This document shows, in pieces, positions 40,574 to 49,774 of a stretch of 64,000 bases of DNA. The DNA comes from an uncultured Paraglaciecola sp. (GTDB taxonomy: Bacteria > Pseudomonadota > Gammaproteobacteria > Enterobacterales > Alteromonadaceae). A program made the position numbers and the translations under genes. The stretch lies in NCBI GenBank assembly GCA_947498355.1, contig CANMKA010000015.1, positions 29,843 through 93,842 on the forward strand, written 5' to 3'. Every line of letters starts with the position of its first letter. Position 1 is the first letter of the stretch. Below the pieces are notes generated by a model. The model did not search any database and was not told the origin of the DNA. It saw only the letters and a program-made list of their open reading frames with translations.

Positions 40574-42031
40574 ATGAACAAAAACATTGCTTCTATTCCT
40601 CATGCCATCGCCTTATCACTGGGGCTATTAATCAGCGCATGTGGCACTTCCGATGCGCCTTCAGCCAAAAACGAAACCAGCCAACAAGTCATAGAGAAAG
40701 TCGACTATTTTGCCGACGACGCCCTAGGCAACGCCCTTGCGGTGGTTCAGCATCCTGCAGGGGTACATGTTGATGGCGTAACATACGTCTCTTACCAGGG
40801 TCCATTAGAAGACCCTTACGTGGCTGCATATAATCACCAAACTAAGCAATGGCAAGGCCCAATTAAAGCCGGAGTCAGCGTTATGGGTAAAGATCCAGCG
40901 CGTAGCAAAAAAATTGATAACCATGGCAAACCCACCATGCTAGTCGACGACTTAGGCTACATTCATATTTTCTTTGGTGGCCATGGCGGTATGCCTAAGC
41001 ACGGTGAAAATGCCTTAGGCAATATTCACTACGGAGAAAACAAACACGTAGTCACTAAAAAGCCTTACGACATTACAAGCTGGGAAGAGTTGGACACTAT
41101 TACGCCTTTTGGCACCTATAACCAAGCCGTAAAAATGGATAATGGTGACATTTATTTATTTTACCGCCACGGTGCCCACAGGAGCGACTGGGTATATCAA
41201 AAATCCACCGATCACGGGCGTACCTTTGCAGCACCTGTATCCTTCTTAAAACATAAACGTCGCACCGACATTCAAGCCGAAGACAGCTGGTATGCTTGGG
41301 TTAAAAAAGGCCAAGGCGATGAAATAATTGTGTCTTACGATTATCACGTCTGTTGGGATGGCGGAGCGGGCATAAATGGACGAGGTCATACCACAGAGCG
41401 TCACGATGCGTACTACATGACATTCAATACGCAAACAGGTCAATGGCGTAACATTCAAGGCGAAACGTTAAGTGCTCCCGTCACCAAAGAAGAAGCCGAC
41501 CAAAAAACCTTAGTTGCTCGCACAGGCCAAGATTGGACATTTAATGGTTCGGCTAAACTCGACGCCAAAGGCTATCCACATATTGCGACTAACATAGGTA
41601 AAGACTTAGGCGAAAAAACCGGTGGCCCCAAGCAAACAACCTACTTCAAATGGAACGGCAAGCAATGGACAGACGGAGTGTTGGTTAATCCTCAATCACG
41701 GATTGACAATACCGACGCTCGGGGCGATTTCTTTATTAAATCTGCTAACGAACTGACCTTTGCCTTAGGTTACCAAGAAGGTAACGACGGTGTGATTGCT
41801 TATTTCGATAGTAACGACGGTGGCCAAAGCTTTAACAAAGGTCAAGAGTTACTGCGCCGCGAAGGTGCTACTTGGGCATTAACAACGCTCATCACCAACG
41901 CCCATCCTGATGCGAGGTTAATTGTAGCCGAAAAGCCTAGGGACACAGATTGGCGCCGAATCTACTTGTTAGGCGACAGTGGACCGATTCAACGCCCTAA
42001 AAAAGACGCGCAAGTTTTACATAAAAAATAA
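40574..42031 (+). CDS. BNR-4 repeat lipoprotein, putative polysaccharide lyase
   Basis: A secreted lipoprotein of 485 residues: signal peptide with lipobox ISAC (Cys23), then a beta-propeller of the BNR-4 type. Stretches such as KPTMLVDDLGYIHIFFGGHG, DNGDIYLFYRHGAHRSDWVY and GTYNQAVKMDNG match that family, which includes ulvan lyases of families PL24 and PL25; these use histidines, tyrosine and arginine as catalytic residues, and His/Tyr/Arg-rich boxes are present here (GGHGGMPKHG, YRHGAHRSDW, YDYHVCWDGG). Substrate is not known. The ATG at 40574 gives a normal signal peptide; the frame is open 11 codons upstream. No sugar transporter, sulfatase or other carbohydrate enzyme is near. Confidence 0.75.
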   Translation: MNKNIASIPHAIALSLGLLISACGTSDAPSAKNETSQQVIEKVDYFADDALGNALAVVQHPAGVHVDGVTYVSYQGPLEDPYVAAYNHQTKQWQGPIKAGVSVMGKDPARSKKIDNHGKPTMLVDDLGYIHIFFGGHGGMPKHGENALGNIHYGENKHVVTKKPYDITSWEELDTITPFGTYNQAVKMDNGDIYLFYRHGAHRSDWVYQKSTDHGRTFAAPVSFLKHKRRTDIQAEDSWYAWVKKGQGDEIIVSYDYHVCWDGGAGINGRGHTTERHDAYYMTFNTQTGQWRNIQGETLSAPVTKEEADQKTLVARTGQDWTFNGSAKLDAKGYPHIATNIGKDLGEKTGGPKQTTYFKWNGKQWTDGVLVNPQSRIDNTDARGDFFIKSANELTFALGYQEGNDGVIAYFDSNDGGQSFNKGQELLRREGATWALTTLITNAHPDARLIVAEKPRDTDWRRIYLLGDSGPIQRPKKDAQVLHKK

Positions 42032-42217
42032 AATCATAGATAAAAGCAAGTCCTAACAATGATTAGGGCTTGCCATTTATACGTCTTAGCTCCGGCCTCC
42101 TTAGCCTCGCGCCCTTGTAATCAATTATACTAATCGGTCCTAGTTCAATACTTGGCATCATGCGCCTTCACAGCGTAAAATGGCAATATTATCCATTTAG
42201 CACTGTAATTCTTAACT

Positions 42218-43462
42218 ATGCCAGTAAACCTGCCATCGATTGACAACCAATCCTTACCCCCAGTAAAAGGTGTGCGCCTCGGTTGGGCCGAAGCCAACAT
42301 AAAAAAACCTAACCACAAAGATATGCTTGTCATCGAAGTTGCCGATGGTAGCAGTGTTGCAGGGGTGTTTACCCAAAACCGCTTTTGCGCAGCACCTGTG
42401 CACATTTGCAAACAACATTTACAGCAAAGTCAGCAAATAAAAGCCCTAGTGATAAACACAGGTAACGCAAATGCTGGAACAGGCGAGCAAGGCACATTGG
42501 ACGCCATGACAACCTGCGAGCAAGTAGCTAGCCAACTAAATATTCCGGTGAATGCTGTTTTGCCCTTTTCAACTGGGGTAATACTTGAGCATTTACCCAT
42601 GGACAAACTGATTGCGGGTATTCCTGATGCCATAGGCAGACTCACTGATGACGCATGGAAAGACGCAGCCTGGTCGATTATGACCACAGACGTCGCTCCC
42701 AAAGCGTATGCTGATACCTGTCAAATCGATGGCCAAGCTATTCAAATAACTGGTATTTCGAAAGGCGCAGGCATGATCCACCCAAACATGGCAACCATGC
42801 TTGGCTTCGTGGCCACAGACGCTCCTATAGCACAAAGTTTACTCACGTCTTTGATCAAAGACATAGCCGATCACTCATTTAATTGCATCTCAGTGGATGG
42901 TGACACATCAACCAACGATTCTTTTATTATTATCGCCACAGGCCAAGCCAATATTGCTCCTATCGAGAGTAAAGATGACCCTAGATACAAGCAAATTTAT
43001 ACTGCTTTGCTAGGTGTTTCTCAATATCTGGCAAAAGCCATTGTTAGAGATGGCGAGGGAGCGACTAAGTTTATTAGTGTTAACGTGCAAGGTGCCCAGT
43101 CTATTGAAGAAGCCAAGGCCATAGGCTTTGCCATCGCCAAAAGCCCTCTCGTTAAAACCGCTATGTTTGCCAGCGATCCAAATTTAGGCCGTGTACTCGC
43201 AGCCATTGGCTACGCGTCTAGAGAATGTCCGTCGTTAAATGATTTAAACGTCGATGATATATCACTCTACTTTGGCGACGTGTTAGTCGCTGAAAAAGGA
43301 GGACGAGCCCCTAGCTATACTGAGCAAGCTGGACAAGAAATCATGGAAGCGGCCGAAATCGATATGACAGTAAAACTTAATCGAGGGCAGCAAAATACGA
43401 CAATTTGGAGTTGTGACTTTAGCTACGATTACGTGAAAATTAACGCTGAATATCGCACCTAA
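42218..43462 (+). CDS. argJ: Glutamate N-acetyltransferase / ornithine acetyltransferase ArgJ
   Basis: Moves the acetyl group from N-acetylornithine to glutamate in the cyclic arginine pathway; some ArgJ also use acetyl-CoA. The 414-residue proenzyme has the self-cleavage site in KGAGMIHPNMATMLGF, cut between Ala192 and Thr193, the latter becoming the nucleophile. Other conserved parts are NTGNANAGTGEQG, STGVI and CISVDGDTSTNDS. It stands alone, far from other arg genes. The promoter region holds an imperfect palindrome (AATGG...CCATT, 42179-42197) that could bind a regulator, but it does not fit the ARG box. Confidence 0.95.
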   Translation: MPVNLPSIDNQSLPPVKGVRLGWAEANIKKPNHKDMLVIEVADGSSVAGVFTQNRFCAAPVHICKQHLQQSQQIKALVINTGNANAGTGEQGTLDAMTTCEQVASQLNIPVNAVLPFSTGVILEHLPMDKLIAGIPDAIGRLTDDAWKDAAWSIMTTDVAPKAYADTCQIDGQAIQITGISKGAGMIHPNMATMLGFVATDAPIAQSLLTSLIKDIADHSFNCISVDGDTSTNDSFIIIATGQANIAPIESKDDPRYKQIYTALLGVSQYLAKAIVRDGEGATKFISVNVQGAQSIEEAKAIGFAIAKSPLVKTAMFASDPNLGRVLAAIGYASRECPSLNDLNVDDISLYFGDVLVAEKGGRAPSYTEQAGQEIMEAAEIDMTVKLNRGQQNTTIWSCDFSYDYVKINAEYRT

Positions 43463-43473
43463 TAACACTTATC

Positions 43474-43519
43474 TAATACCTAAACATTAATATCTAAAAA
43501 GATTAACGTTTAGGTATTA
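43474..43519. repeat. Inverted repeat after argJ
   Basis: TAATACCTAAAC and its exact complement (12 bp), spaced by 22 bases whose ends (TTAAT/ATTAA) can also pair. It is 11 bases after the argJ stop and may act as its terminator, although no T-run follows. Confidence 0.6.
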
Positions 43520-43623
43520 CGACTGAGCCAAGTAAACTTAGTTTAGTTTAGCTTAGCTCTGATGATGGATTGGGTTGGATTAGCCCAAGCAATATAAGCC
43601 ACTGACGTAATGCTTAAATCTGC

Positions 43624-43664
43624 ACCCAAACCACTGAAAATATTTAATTTTATGTGGTTTGGGT
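43624..43664. repeat. Inverted repeat between argJ and der
   Basis: ACCCAAACCAC and its exact complement (11 bp) spaced by 19 AT-rich bases. It lies between the convergent argJ and der genes; the role is unknown. Confidence 0.6.
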
Positions 43665-43684
43665 ATAAGTAGAGCCCATAAAAA

Positions 43685-43705
43685 AATCAGACAGCTAGTC
43701 TGATT
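43685..43705 (-). terminator. Terminator of der
   Basis: Stem AATCAGAC with its complement (8 bp), five-base loop, followed on the minus strand by TTTTTT. It overlaps the last bases of the der stop codon. Confidence 0.75.
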
Positions 43706-45155
43706 ATTTGGACTTTTTGTGCATTCGCATGAGTTGTCTGCGCTTGCGCCTTTGCGAGTCATTTAACTGGCTGTGATCGGTTTCAAAGGGGTTAGATGAC
43801 TCCCTAAACTCAATCTTTATTGGCGTGCCCATCACTTTTAATGATTTGCGGAAGTAATTCATTAAGTAACGCTTGTAAGAATCGGGTAAGTCTTTTAGCT
43901 GATTACCATGAATAACCACTATGGGAGGGTTGTACCCACCTGCGTGAGCATACTTCATTTTAACCCTGCGTCCTCTTACCATAGGCGGCTGGTGATCGTC
44001 TTGAGCCATTTCCATAATACGAGTCAGCATAGAGGTTGTGATACGTTGTGTCGCCGACGCGTAAGCCTCTTGTACAGACTCGAACAAGTGCCCTACCCCA
44101 GTTCCGTGCAGCGCCGATATATAGTGTAAGCGAGCGAAATCAATAAAGCCTAAACGTCTGTCTAGTTCTCGGTTTATCTCGTCTTTTATATCTTTATCTA
44201 GGCCGTCCCATTTATTAACAGCAACCACCAGCGAGCGACCCGCGTTCAAAATGAAGCCTAATAAGCTTAAGTCTTGGTCGGTAATGCCTTCTTGAGCATC
44301 CACGACAAATAAAACCACGTTCGACTCTTCAATAGCTTGTAAGGTCTTAACAATAGAGAATTTTTCGACGGCTTCAGAAATGTTTTTACGGCGTCTTACA
44401 CCGGCCGTATCTATCAGCACATACTCTCTGCCATCTCGTTCCATTGGCACATAAACGCTGTCACGGGTAGTGCCTGGTTGGTCGAATACCACCACCCGCT
44501 CTTCGCCTAAAATACGATTGGTTAAAGTAGACTTACCTACATTTGGCTTACCTACTATGGCTAATTTAATGGGTGAAGATTGCAGTTTTTCTAATTGGGC
44601 CTCGGCGTCGATTTCGTCCATGTCCTCTAAAGACTCTTCGGGCACATACATATCGGGAAATTGCTCAGCAATAGGAGACAAAGTCTGTGCTAACAACTGG
44701 GTCACACCTCGCCCGTGAGCCGCTGCGATTTGACTAACTTGACCTAGACCTAAAGCAAAAAAGTCAGCGCTCTCAACGTCGCCATCAATACCGTCCACCT
44801 TGTTTGCTACCACATACACTGGCTTTTGCTGTTTACGCAGATGTTCAGCAATGGCTTGGTCTGAACCTGTCATACCAACCCTGGCATCTACCAAAAAAAG
44901 CACTACATCAGCTTCGACTATCGCCAGTAACGATTGCTCCGCCATGGCCATATCGATCCCTTGTTCACCACCACTGATTCCGCCAGTGTCAACCACGATA
45001 AACTGAAGGTTTTCGTGTTGAGCTTGACCGTATTTTCGATCACGGGTCAGGCCCGGAAAATCTGCGACCAACGCATCTCTGCTGCGAGTCAAACGATTAA
45101 ATAAAGTCGATTTTCCGACATTTGGACGGCCAACTAAGGCGACTACGGGTAACAT
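43704..45155 (-). CDS. der: Ribosome-associated GTPase Der (EngA)
   Basis: Double GTPase needed for 50S subunit assembly. The 483-residue protein has two G domains, each with its own P-loop: GRPNVGKST at residues 8-16 and GKPNVGKST near 190, with DFPGLTRD and DTAGVRR switch motifs and NKVD/NKWD specificity motifs, then the KH-like C-terminal domain with [20 protein letters not shown]. The ATG at 45155 begins the conserved part and follows AGGA; the frame is open seven codons further. A terminator lies only about 25 bases upstream, separating it from bamB, with which der is usually in one operon. Confidence 0.97.
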   Translation of the reverse strand: MLPVVALVGRPNVGKSTLFNRLTRSRDALVADFPGLTRDRKYGQAQHENLQFIVVDTGGISGGEQGIDMAMAEQSLLAIVEADVVLFLVDARVGMTGSDQAIAEHLRKQQKPVYVVANKVDGIDGDVESADFFALGLGQVSQIAAAHGRGVTQLLAQTLSPIAEQFPDMYVPEESLEDMDEIDAEAQLEKLQSSPIKLAIVGKPNVGKSTLTNRILGEERVVVFDQPGTTRDSVYVPMERDGREYVLIDTAGVRRRKNISEAVEKFSIVKTLQAIEESNVVLFVVDAQEGITDQDLSLLGFILNAGRSLVVAVNKWDGLDKDIKDEINRELDRRLGFIDFARLHYISALHGTGVGHLFESVQEAYASATQRITTSMLTRIMEMAQDDHQPPMVRGRRVKMKYAHAGGYNPPIVVIHGNQLKDLPDSYKRYLMNYFRKSLKVMGTPIKIEFRESSNPFETDHSQLNDSQRRKRRQLMRMHKKSK

Positions 45156-45179
45156 AACTGCATATCCTATAAACAAAAA

Positions 45180-45201
45180 CGGCTTAGGAACCCCTAAGCC
45201 G
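45180..45201 (-). terminator. Terminator between bamB and der
   Basis: Stem CGGCTTAGG with its exact complement (9 bp), loop of four bases, followed on the minus strand by TTTTTG. It ends 25 bases before the der ATG. Confidence 0.82.
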
Positions 45202-45247
45202 ACTTAAATTAATACCAATAGGTATAAATCATACTCATTCTATGAAT

Positions 45248-46480
45248 TTACTGTGGCGTATCAACTGCCACTAACTTGCCATCTCGAGTTTGCGTGTATA
45301 ACCGATTACCATCAGCTACTGGGGCAGCGAAAATACTTTCATCTTCGTCATCTCCGCCGACTTCTAAGCGAGATACTAGGGTGCCATCTTTTTGGTCAAA
45401 CCAATGCAAGTATCCGTACTTGTCACCCGCAACTAAATAGTTACCTACAGGTGTTGCCGCAGTTAAATAACGCTGACGTAACGCCCCTTGACTCCATAAC
45501 TCTACACCACTGCGGGTATCTATGGCGTATAGGTTGCTGTTATTGTCGACCACAAATAAACTAGTCCCCACGGCAGACAAACGACGATAAGACTTGTATT
45601 CGCGTTTCCACACCACTCGGCCAGAACGCACTTCTACCGCGGCTAATGTGCCATCGTAAGAAATTACGTAAATCATGCCATTGAGTGCTAAAGGCTGGCT
45701 ATCGATATCAACAATACGCTCAAGCTCGGTCACACCAGACGCCGAAGAAATCACTTGCTCCCAAGCAGTTTGCCCAGTGCCTATAATATTAACGACTAAT
45801 TTTCCTGTCGCTGTGCCTATCATAACGCCGCCGCTGTATGCAGTTGGAGTGGATACACCGCGTAAAGACAAAGGCGGCACATCTGATTCATAAGACCAAA
45901 GCTGCTCTCCCGTTTCTGAATCTAGCGCAAACACTTGACCTGAGCCAGTGTTAACCACCACTACCCCGCTTTCTACGGCAGGTTTTGCTAATACCTCGCC
46001 TTTAACCGAAACGATCCATTTTTGCTCACCCGTATTGGCATCTAGGGCAATGACGTTACCGTTTTCAGTACCGATAAATACAGTATCGTATGCAACAGAA
46101 ACCCCACCAGCAATCTTAGCTGGTACGCCTTTAGACCAGAGTTTTTTAACCGACAAGCGTAAACCTTGCTCTTCGTATATCGCCAAGTTTTGTTTCCAAA
46201 CCAGTTTTCCGGTTTCTTGGTCAAATGCCGCGATAACGCCTTGTCTATCGGCTGCAAACACTTTCCCATAATTTACCGCAGGTTGTAACTTAGAAAAGAA
46301 TTGGCCAATCCCTTTACCTAAATTTTTAGACCAAACCAAGTCGGCTTCAAATTGCTGGGTAATAGGCGCTAATTCGCGAATTTCTAGTTCTTCTTCGTCA
46401 TAAAACCAGCCTTTAATCGTGGAGCAGCCAGATAGTGCAATAGACGATGATAAAACTAACGACATTAAAACTCGGTTCAC
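45248..46480 (-). CDS. bamB: Outer membrane protein assembly factor BamB
   Basis: Lipoprotein of the BAM complex that inserts beta-barrel proteins in the outer membrane. The 410-residue protein has a signal peptide with lipobox ALSGC (Cys19) and an eight-bladed propeller of PQQ-type repeats, seen as DQETGKLVWKQN, DANTGEQKWIVS, DSETGEQLWSYE, EVRSGRVVWKRE and DTRSGVELWSQ. The loop DVPPLSLRGVSTPTAY is typical of BamB. It starts ten bases after yfgM and is followed by a terminator. Confidence 0.96.
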   Translation of the reverse strand: MNRVLMSLVLSSSIALSGCSTIKGWFYDEEELEIRELAPITQQFEADLVWSKNLGKGIGQFFSKLQPAVNYGKVFAADRQGVIAAFDQETGKLVWKQNLAIYEEQGLRLSVKKLWSKGVPAKIAGGVSVAYDTVFIGTENGNVIALDANTGEQKWIVSVKGEVLAKPAVESGVVVVNTGSGQVFALDSETGEQLWSYESDVPPLSLRGVSTPTAYSGGVMIGTATGKLVVNIIGTGQTAWEQVISSASGVTELERIVDIDSQPLALNGMIYVISYDGTLAAVEVRSGRVVWKREYKSYRRLSAVGTSLFVVDNNSNLYAIDTRSGVELWSQGALRQRYLTAATPVGNYLVAGDKYGYLHWFDQKDGTLVSRLEVGGDDEDESIFAAPVADGNRLYTQTRDGKLVAVDTPQ

Positions 46481-46489
46481 TATAGTCTC

Positions 46490-47110
46490 CTAGCTTTTTG
46501 CAGCTGCTGTTAAATTGTCCAACTTCATTTTAAGCATAGGGTCATTGTCATTGCTTTCAATTGCTGCACTGTAGGCCGCTCGCGCTTTATCAAACATTTG
46601 TTTTGCCACGTAAACGTCGCCTTTGATTTCTTGAGAGGCGCTAGCAAAGGCTTCATCTTTAACTTGCTCAGCCGTGGCTAATGCATCGTCTAGTAAGCCT
46701 TGTTCTACTTGCACACGGGCTAACCTAACTTGCGCAACAGACTTTACCGTTAAGGTTTTAGCGTTATTGACAACGAACTCTAATTGCTTAGAGGCTTCGG
46801 CTAAATCATCGCTGTCTACGGCTTTTTTGGCTAATTCTAGAGCCATTAAATAGGCATAACCTGAATCAGATTTTTCTTCCAAAAAAGCTTGCCCTTGGCT
46901 AAAGCCTTGCTCGGCAGATAGGTTTTCTATGGTTTCTTGATAAGCCACAGAAGCCAGCTCTTTGGTTTCGATTTGCTTGTCGGTATAAAAGCGCCAGCCG
47001 TAAAGTCCGCCTAATCCCAAGACAGCACCCACAATAAGTGCAGTGCCATTTTCTTTCCAAAACCGTTTGATTGCTTCGACTTGTTGTTCTTCTGTTTCAA
47101 ACTGATCCAT
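46490..47110 (-). CDS. yfgM: Ancillary SecYEG translocon subunit YfgM
   Basis: Inner-membrane protein with a periplasmic TPR domain; in E. coli it works with PpiD at the SecYEG channel. The 206-residue protein has a cytoplasmic start with EEQQVEAIKRFWKENGTALI, one membrane helix at about residues 19-41, and then helical TPR-like repeats (ALELAKKAVDSDDLAEASKQ, ALATAEQVKDEAFASAS). It lies between hisS and bamB with gaps of 71 and 9 bases, the order found in E. coli. PpiD is encoded 10 kb away in this same window. Confidence 0.94.
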   Translation of the reverse strand: MDQFETEEQQVEAIKRFWKENGTALIVGAVLGLGGLYGWRFYTDKQIETKELASVAYQETIENLSAEQGFSQGQAFLEEKSDSGYAYLMALELAKKAVDSDDLAEASKQLEFVVNNAKTLTVKSVAQVRLARVQVEQGLLDDALATAEQVKDEAFASASQEIKGDVYVAKQMFDKARAAYSAAIESNDNDPMLKMKLDNLTAAAKS

Positions 47111-47181
47111 TACTTTTCCTTTTACCGCGTAGAGAGGGCGTGCACCCTGCTATTATTCTATGTTAATCGTTTTATATTCTG

Positions 47182-48462
47182 TTATTCACTCAATAGCTGC
47201 TGAATAACAGCTTTCAATTGGTCTTTGCTCACCGTTTGCTGATCTTGTTGCTCACGCAAAAACTTAATGGCAACTTGACCTTGTTCACTTTCGTTTTGGC
47301 CAATAATCAAAGCGATGCGTGCGCCACTGGCGTCAGCGCGTTTCATTTGTTTTTTAAAGTTACCACCACCACTGTGGCTCATCACTCTAACCCAAGATAA
47401 ATCATCACGTAATGTCTCGGCTACTTGTCTCGCGTATAATTCAACAGACTCATCCATAGCTGTCACGTAAACATCGACAGGGGCTGATACTTGTTTATCT
47501 AATTCTAAGGTTTGCAACATTAAGATAAGGCGTTCTAAGCCCATAGCAAACCCTACACCCTGAGTCCCTTTACCGCCTAATTGCTGGACCAAACCGTCGT
47601 AGCGACCACCGGCACAAACCGTACCTTGGGCCCCTAAGCTCTCTGTGACCCACTCAAATACTGTGCGATTGTAATAATCTAGACCACGCACCAAAGATGG
47701 GTTAACCCGATATTGGATGCCAAACTGGTCTAAACGTTCACACAGTGCTGAAAAATGTTCAGCAGATTCAGGATCAAGGTTATCTATTAACTGAGGGGCG
47801 TCTTGAATTGCCTCTTGCACCTGAGGGTTTTTACTATCAAGCACTCGTAACGGGTTAGACTCTAAGCGTCGTAAACTGTCTTCATCAAGAGCATCAGTTT
47901 TGGTTCTTAAGAAAGCGACGAGCTTTTCTTTATAGGCGGCTCTTGCTTCGGCCGAACCCAAAGAATTAATTTCAAGGGTAACATGCTCAGAAATACCAAA
48001 TAAACGCCACAAGCGAGCGCTAAGTAAAATCATTTCGGCATCTATGTCTGGCCCTGCCAGCCCAAACACTTCAACGCCAAATTGATGGAATTGACGGTAT
48101 CGGCCTTTTTGTGGTCGTTCATGGCGGAACATTTGCCCCATATACCATAAACGCTGCTGCTGATTATAGAGTAACCCGTGCTCATTCCCGGCACGAACCA
48201 CGCTAGCAGTGCCTTCGGGTCGCAAAGTCAGACTGTCTGAATTGCGGTCAGCGAAGGTGTACATTTCTTTTTCAACTATGTCTGTGACTTCACCTATCGA
48301 GCGTTTGAATAAATCGGTGCTTTCGACGATAGGCGTACGAATTTCTTGGTAACCATAGCTAGCAACAACTTGGCGAATAGTTGATTCAACGTATTGCCAT
48401 AAACCTGAATCTTTAGGCAGACAGTCGTTCATACCTCGAATTGCTTGAATTTGTTTTGCCAC
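47182..48462 (-). CDS. hisS: Histidyl-tRNA synthetase
   Basis: Class II synthetase that charges tRNA-His. The 426-residue protein has [12 protein letters not shown] near the start, motif 2 [20 protein letters not shown], histidine-specific [15 protein letters not shown] and [14 protein letters not shown], motif 3 [11 protein letters not shown], and the C-terminal anticodon domain. The start is GTG (48462) without a strong ribosome binding site. A promoter/terminator hairpin lies about 30 bases upstream, so hisS seems to be transcribed from its own signal after ispG. Confidence 0.97.
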   Translation of the reverse strand: MAKQIQAIRGMNDCLPKDSGLWQYVESTIRQVVASYGYQEIRTPIVESTDLFKRSIGEVTDIVEKEMYTFADRNSDSLTLRPEGTASVVRAGNEHGLLYNQQQRLWYMGQMFRHERPQKGRYRQFHQFGVEVFGLAGPDIDAEMILLSARLWRLFGISEHVTLEINSLGSAEARAAYKEKLVAFLRTKTDALDEDSLRRLESNPLRVLDSKNPQVQEAIQDAPQLIDNLDPESAEHFSALCERLDQFGIQYRVNPSLVRGLDYYNRTVFEWVTESLGAQGTVCAGGRYDGLVQQLGGKGTQGVGFAMGLERLILMLQTLELDKQVSAPVDVYVTAMDESVELYARQVAETLRDDLSWVRVMSHSGGGNFKKQMKRADASGARIALIIGQNESEQGQVAIKFLREQQDQQTVSKDQLKAVIQQLLSE

Positions 48463-48493
48463 TAACTGATATCTCTTATCTCAATAATTAAAA

Positions 48494-48517
48494 AAAGCCC
48501 CGTATTATAGGAGCTTT
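48494..48517 (-). terminator. Terminator hairpin between ispG and hisS
   Basis: Stem AAAGCCCC / GGAGCTTT (8 bp, one mismatch) with an eight-base loop and seven T on the minus strand. The loop contains the TATAAT of a predicted hisS promoter. Confidence 0.7.
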
Positions 48518-48532
48518 GATAGTAAACGTAAA
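48504..48532 (-). promoter_or_regulatory. Predicted hisS promoter inside the ispG terminator
   Basis: On the minus strand TTTACG (48532-48527) and a perfect TATAAT (48509-48504) are spaced by 17 bases. The -10 box lies in the loop of the terminator hairpin, and the start point would lie in its GGGGCTTTTTTT side. Confidence 0.55.
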
Positions 48533-48636
48533 ACGTTGCGAGTAAATAACCTAGATTCAAATTATCTACTGGTTGCTAATTTTTGCTAGATCCTGATTGG
48601 ATTACAAAACCATCAGTAAAATTAGCGACCTATTGG

Positions 48637-49755
48637 TCAACTCAATTGTTTGACCGCTATTTTATTATTTTCATCTATTTTTGCAGCTTTCGCGCGAATA
48701 CGTTTTTCTAATTGGTCGACCAAATCGTCATTCGATAAACGTTCACGTTGGCGCTGACCGTCTTCGTAATAGCCACTCATATTACGTGCACCAGTTAATC
48801 CAAGGTCAGAGACCTCAGCTTCGCCAGGCCCGTTTACTACGCACCCAATGATAGATACATCCATAGGCGTGAGTAGATCTTCTAATCTTTGCTCTAGGGC
48901 ATTAACCGTATTGATGACATCAAATTCCTGACGAGAACAACTCGGACACGCGATAAAATTAATGCCTCTTGAGCGGATACGCAGAGACTTTAAAATATCA
49001 AAGCCAACCTTAATCTCTTCAACAGGATCGGCAGCTAACGAGATACGAATCGTATCGCCTATGCCTTCTGCTAATAGCATACCCAACCCAACAGAACTTT
49101 TGACGGCACCGGCTCGTATGCCACCCGCTTCGGTAATGCCTAAATGCAAAGGTTGATCAATCTGCTTTGCCAACCCTCGGTAAGCGCCAACAGCCAAGAA
49201 CACATCAGAGGCTTTAACACTGACTTTAAACTGGTCAAAGTTAAGCTTATCTAAAATATCTACATGGCGCATAGCAGACTCAACTAATGCTTCTGGGGTA
49301 GGTTCTTTGTATTTTTCTTGAATTTCTTTCTCTAAAGAGCCACCGTTCACACCAATTCGAATTGGAATGTTTTTATCTTTTGCGCAATCAACCACCGAAC
49401 GAATACGATCCATATTGCCGATGTTGCCAGGGTTTATCCGCAGACAGTCTACCCCGTATTCTGCCACTTTTAGGGCAATTCGATAATCAAAGTGAATGTC
49501 CGCAATAAGGGGAATATCAACTTGCTGCTTAATCTGCTTGAACGCCTCGGCCGCATCCATAGTGGGTACAGACACACGTACCAACTCGCCTCCAACATTT
49601 TGAATACGTTTAATTTGCGCAACTGTTGCTTGAACGTCTGTGGTCAACGTATTGGTCATAGATTGCACGGCAATCGGTGCACCGTCACCAATAGGAACAT
49701 CACCCACATAAATGCGTTTAGAAGGGCGACGTACGATAGGAGATTCAGAAAACAT
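48637..49755 (-). CDS. ispG: 4-hydroxy-3-methylbut-2-enyl diphosphate synthase IspG
   Basis: Iron-sulfur enzyme of the MEP isoprenoid pathway, making HMBPP from MEcPP. The 372-residue protein has the TIM-barrel part ([47 protein letters not shown]) and the C-terminal cluster domain with CPSC and the distant [10 protein letters not shown] cysteine that bind [4Fe-4S]. It lies between rodZ (19 bases) and hisS, the usual order. Confidence 0.97.
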   Translation of the reverse strand: MFSESPIVRRPSKRIYVGDVPIGDGAPIAVQSMTNTLTTDVQATVAQIKRIQNVGGELVRVSVPTMDAAEAFKQIKQQVDIPLIADIHFDYRIALKVAEYGVDCLRINPGNIGNMDRIRSVVDCAKDKNIPIRIGVNGGSLEKEIQEKYKEPTPEALVESAMRHVDILDKLNFDQFKVSVKASDVFLAVGAYRGLAKQIDQPLHLGITEAGGIRAGAVKSSVGLGMLLAEGIGDTIRISLAADPVEEIKVGFDILKSLRIRSRGINFIACPSCSRQEFDVINTVNALEQRLEDLLTPMDVSIIGCVVNGPGEAEVSDLGLTGARNMSGYYEDGQRQRERLSNDDLVDQLEKRIRAKAAKIDENNKIAVKQLS

Positions 49756-49774
49756 AAGGGTGTGTAACTCTATA

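Noticed and set aside
42179..42197. Palindrome-like AATGG...CCATT before argJ as an ArgR operator
   Set aside because: Arm sequence and spacing do not fit the ARG-box pattern (TGAAT-N4-ATTCA), so no regulator is named.
46042..46271. Frames of 75 and 107 codons inside bamB
   Set aside because: They are antisense or out-of-frame shadows of the PQQ-propeller gene.
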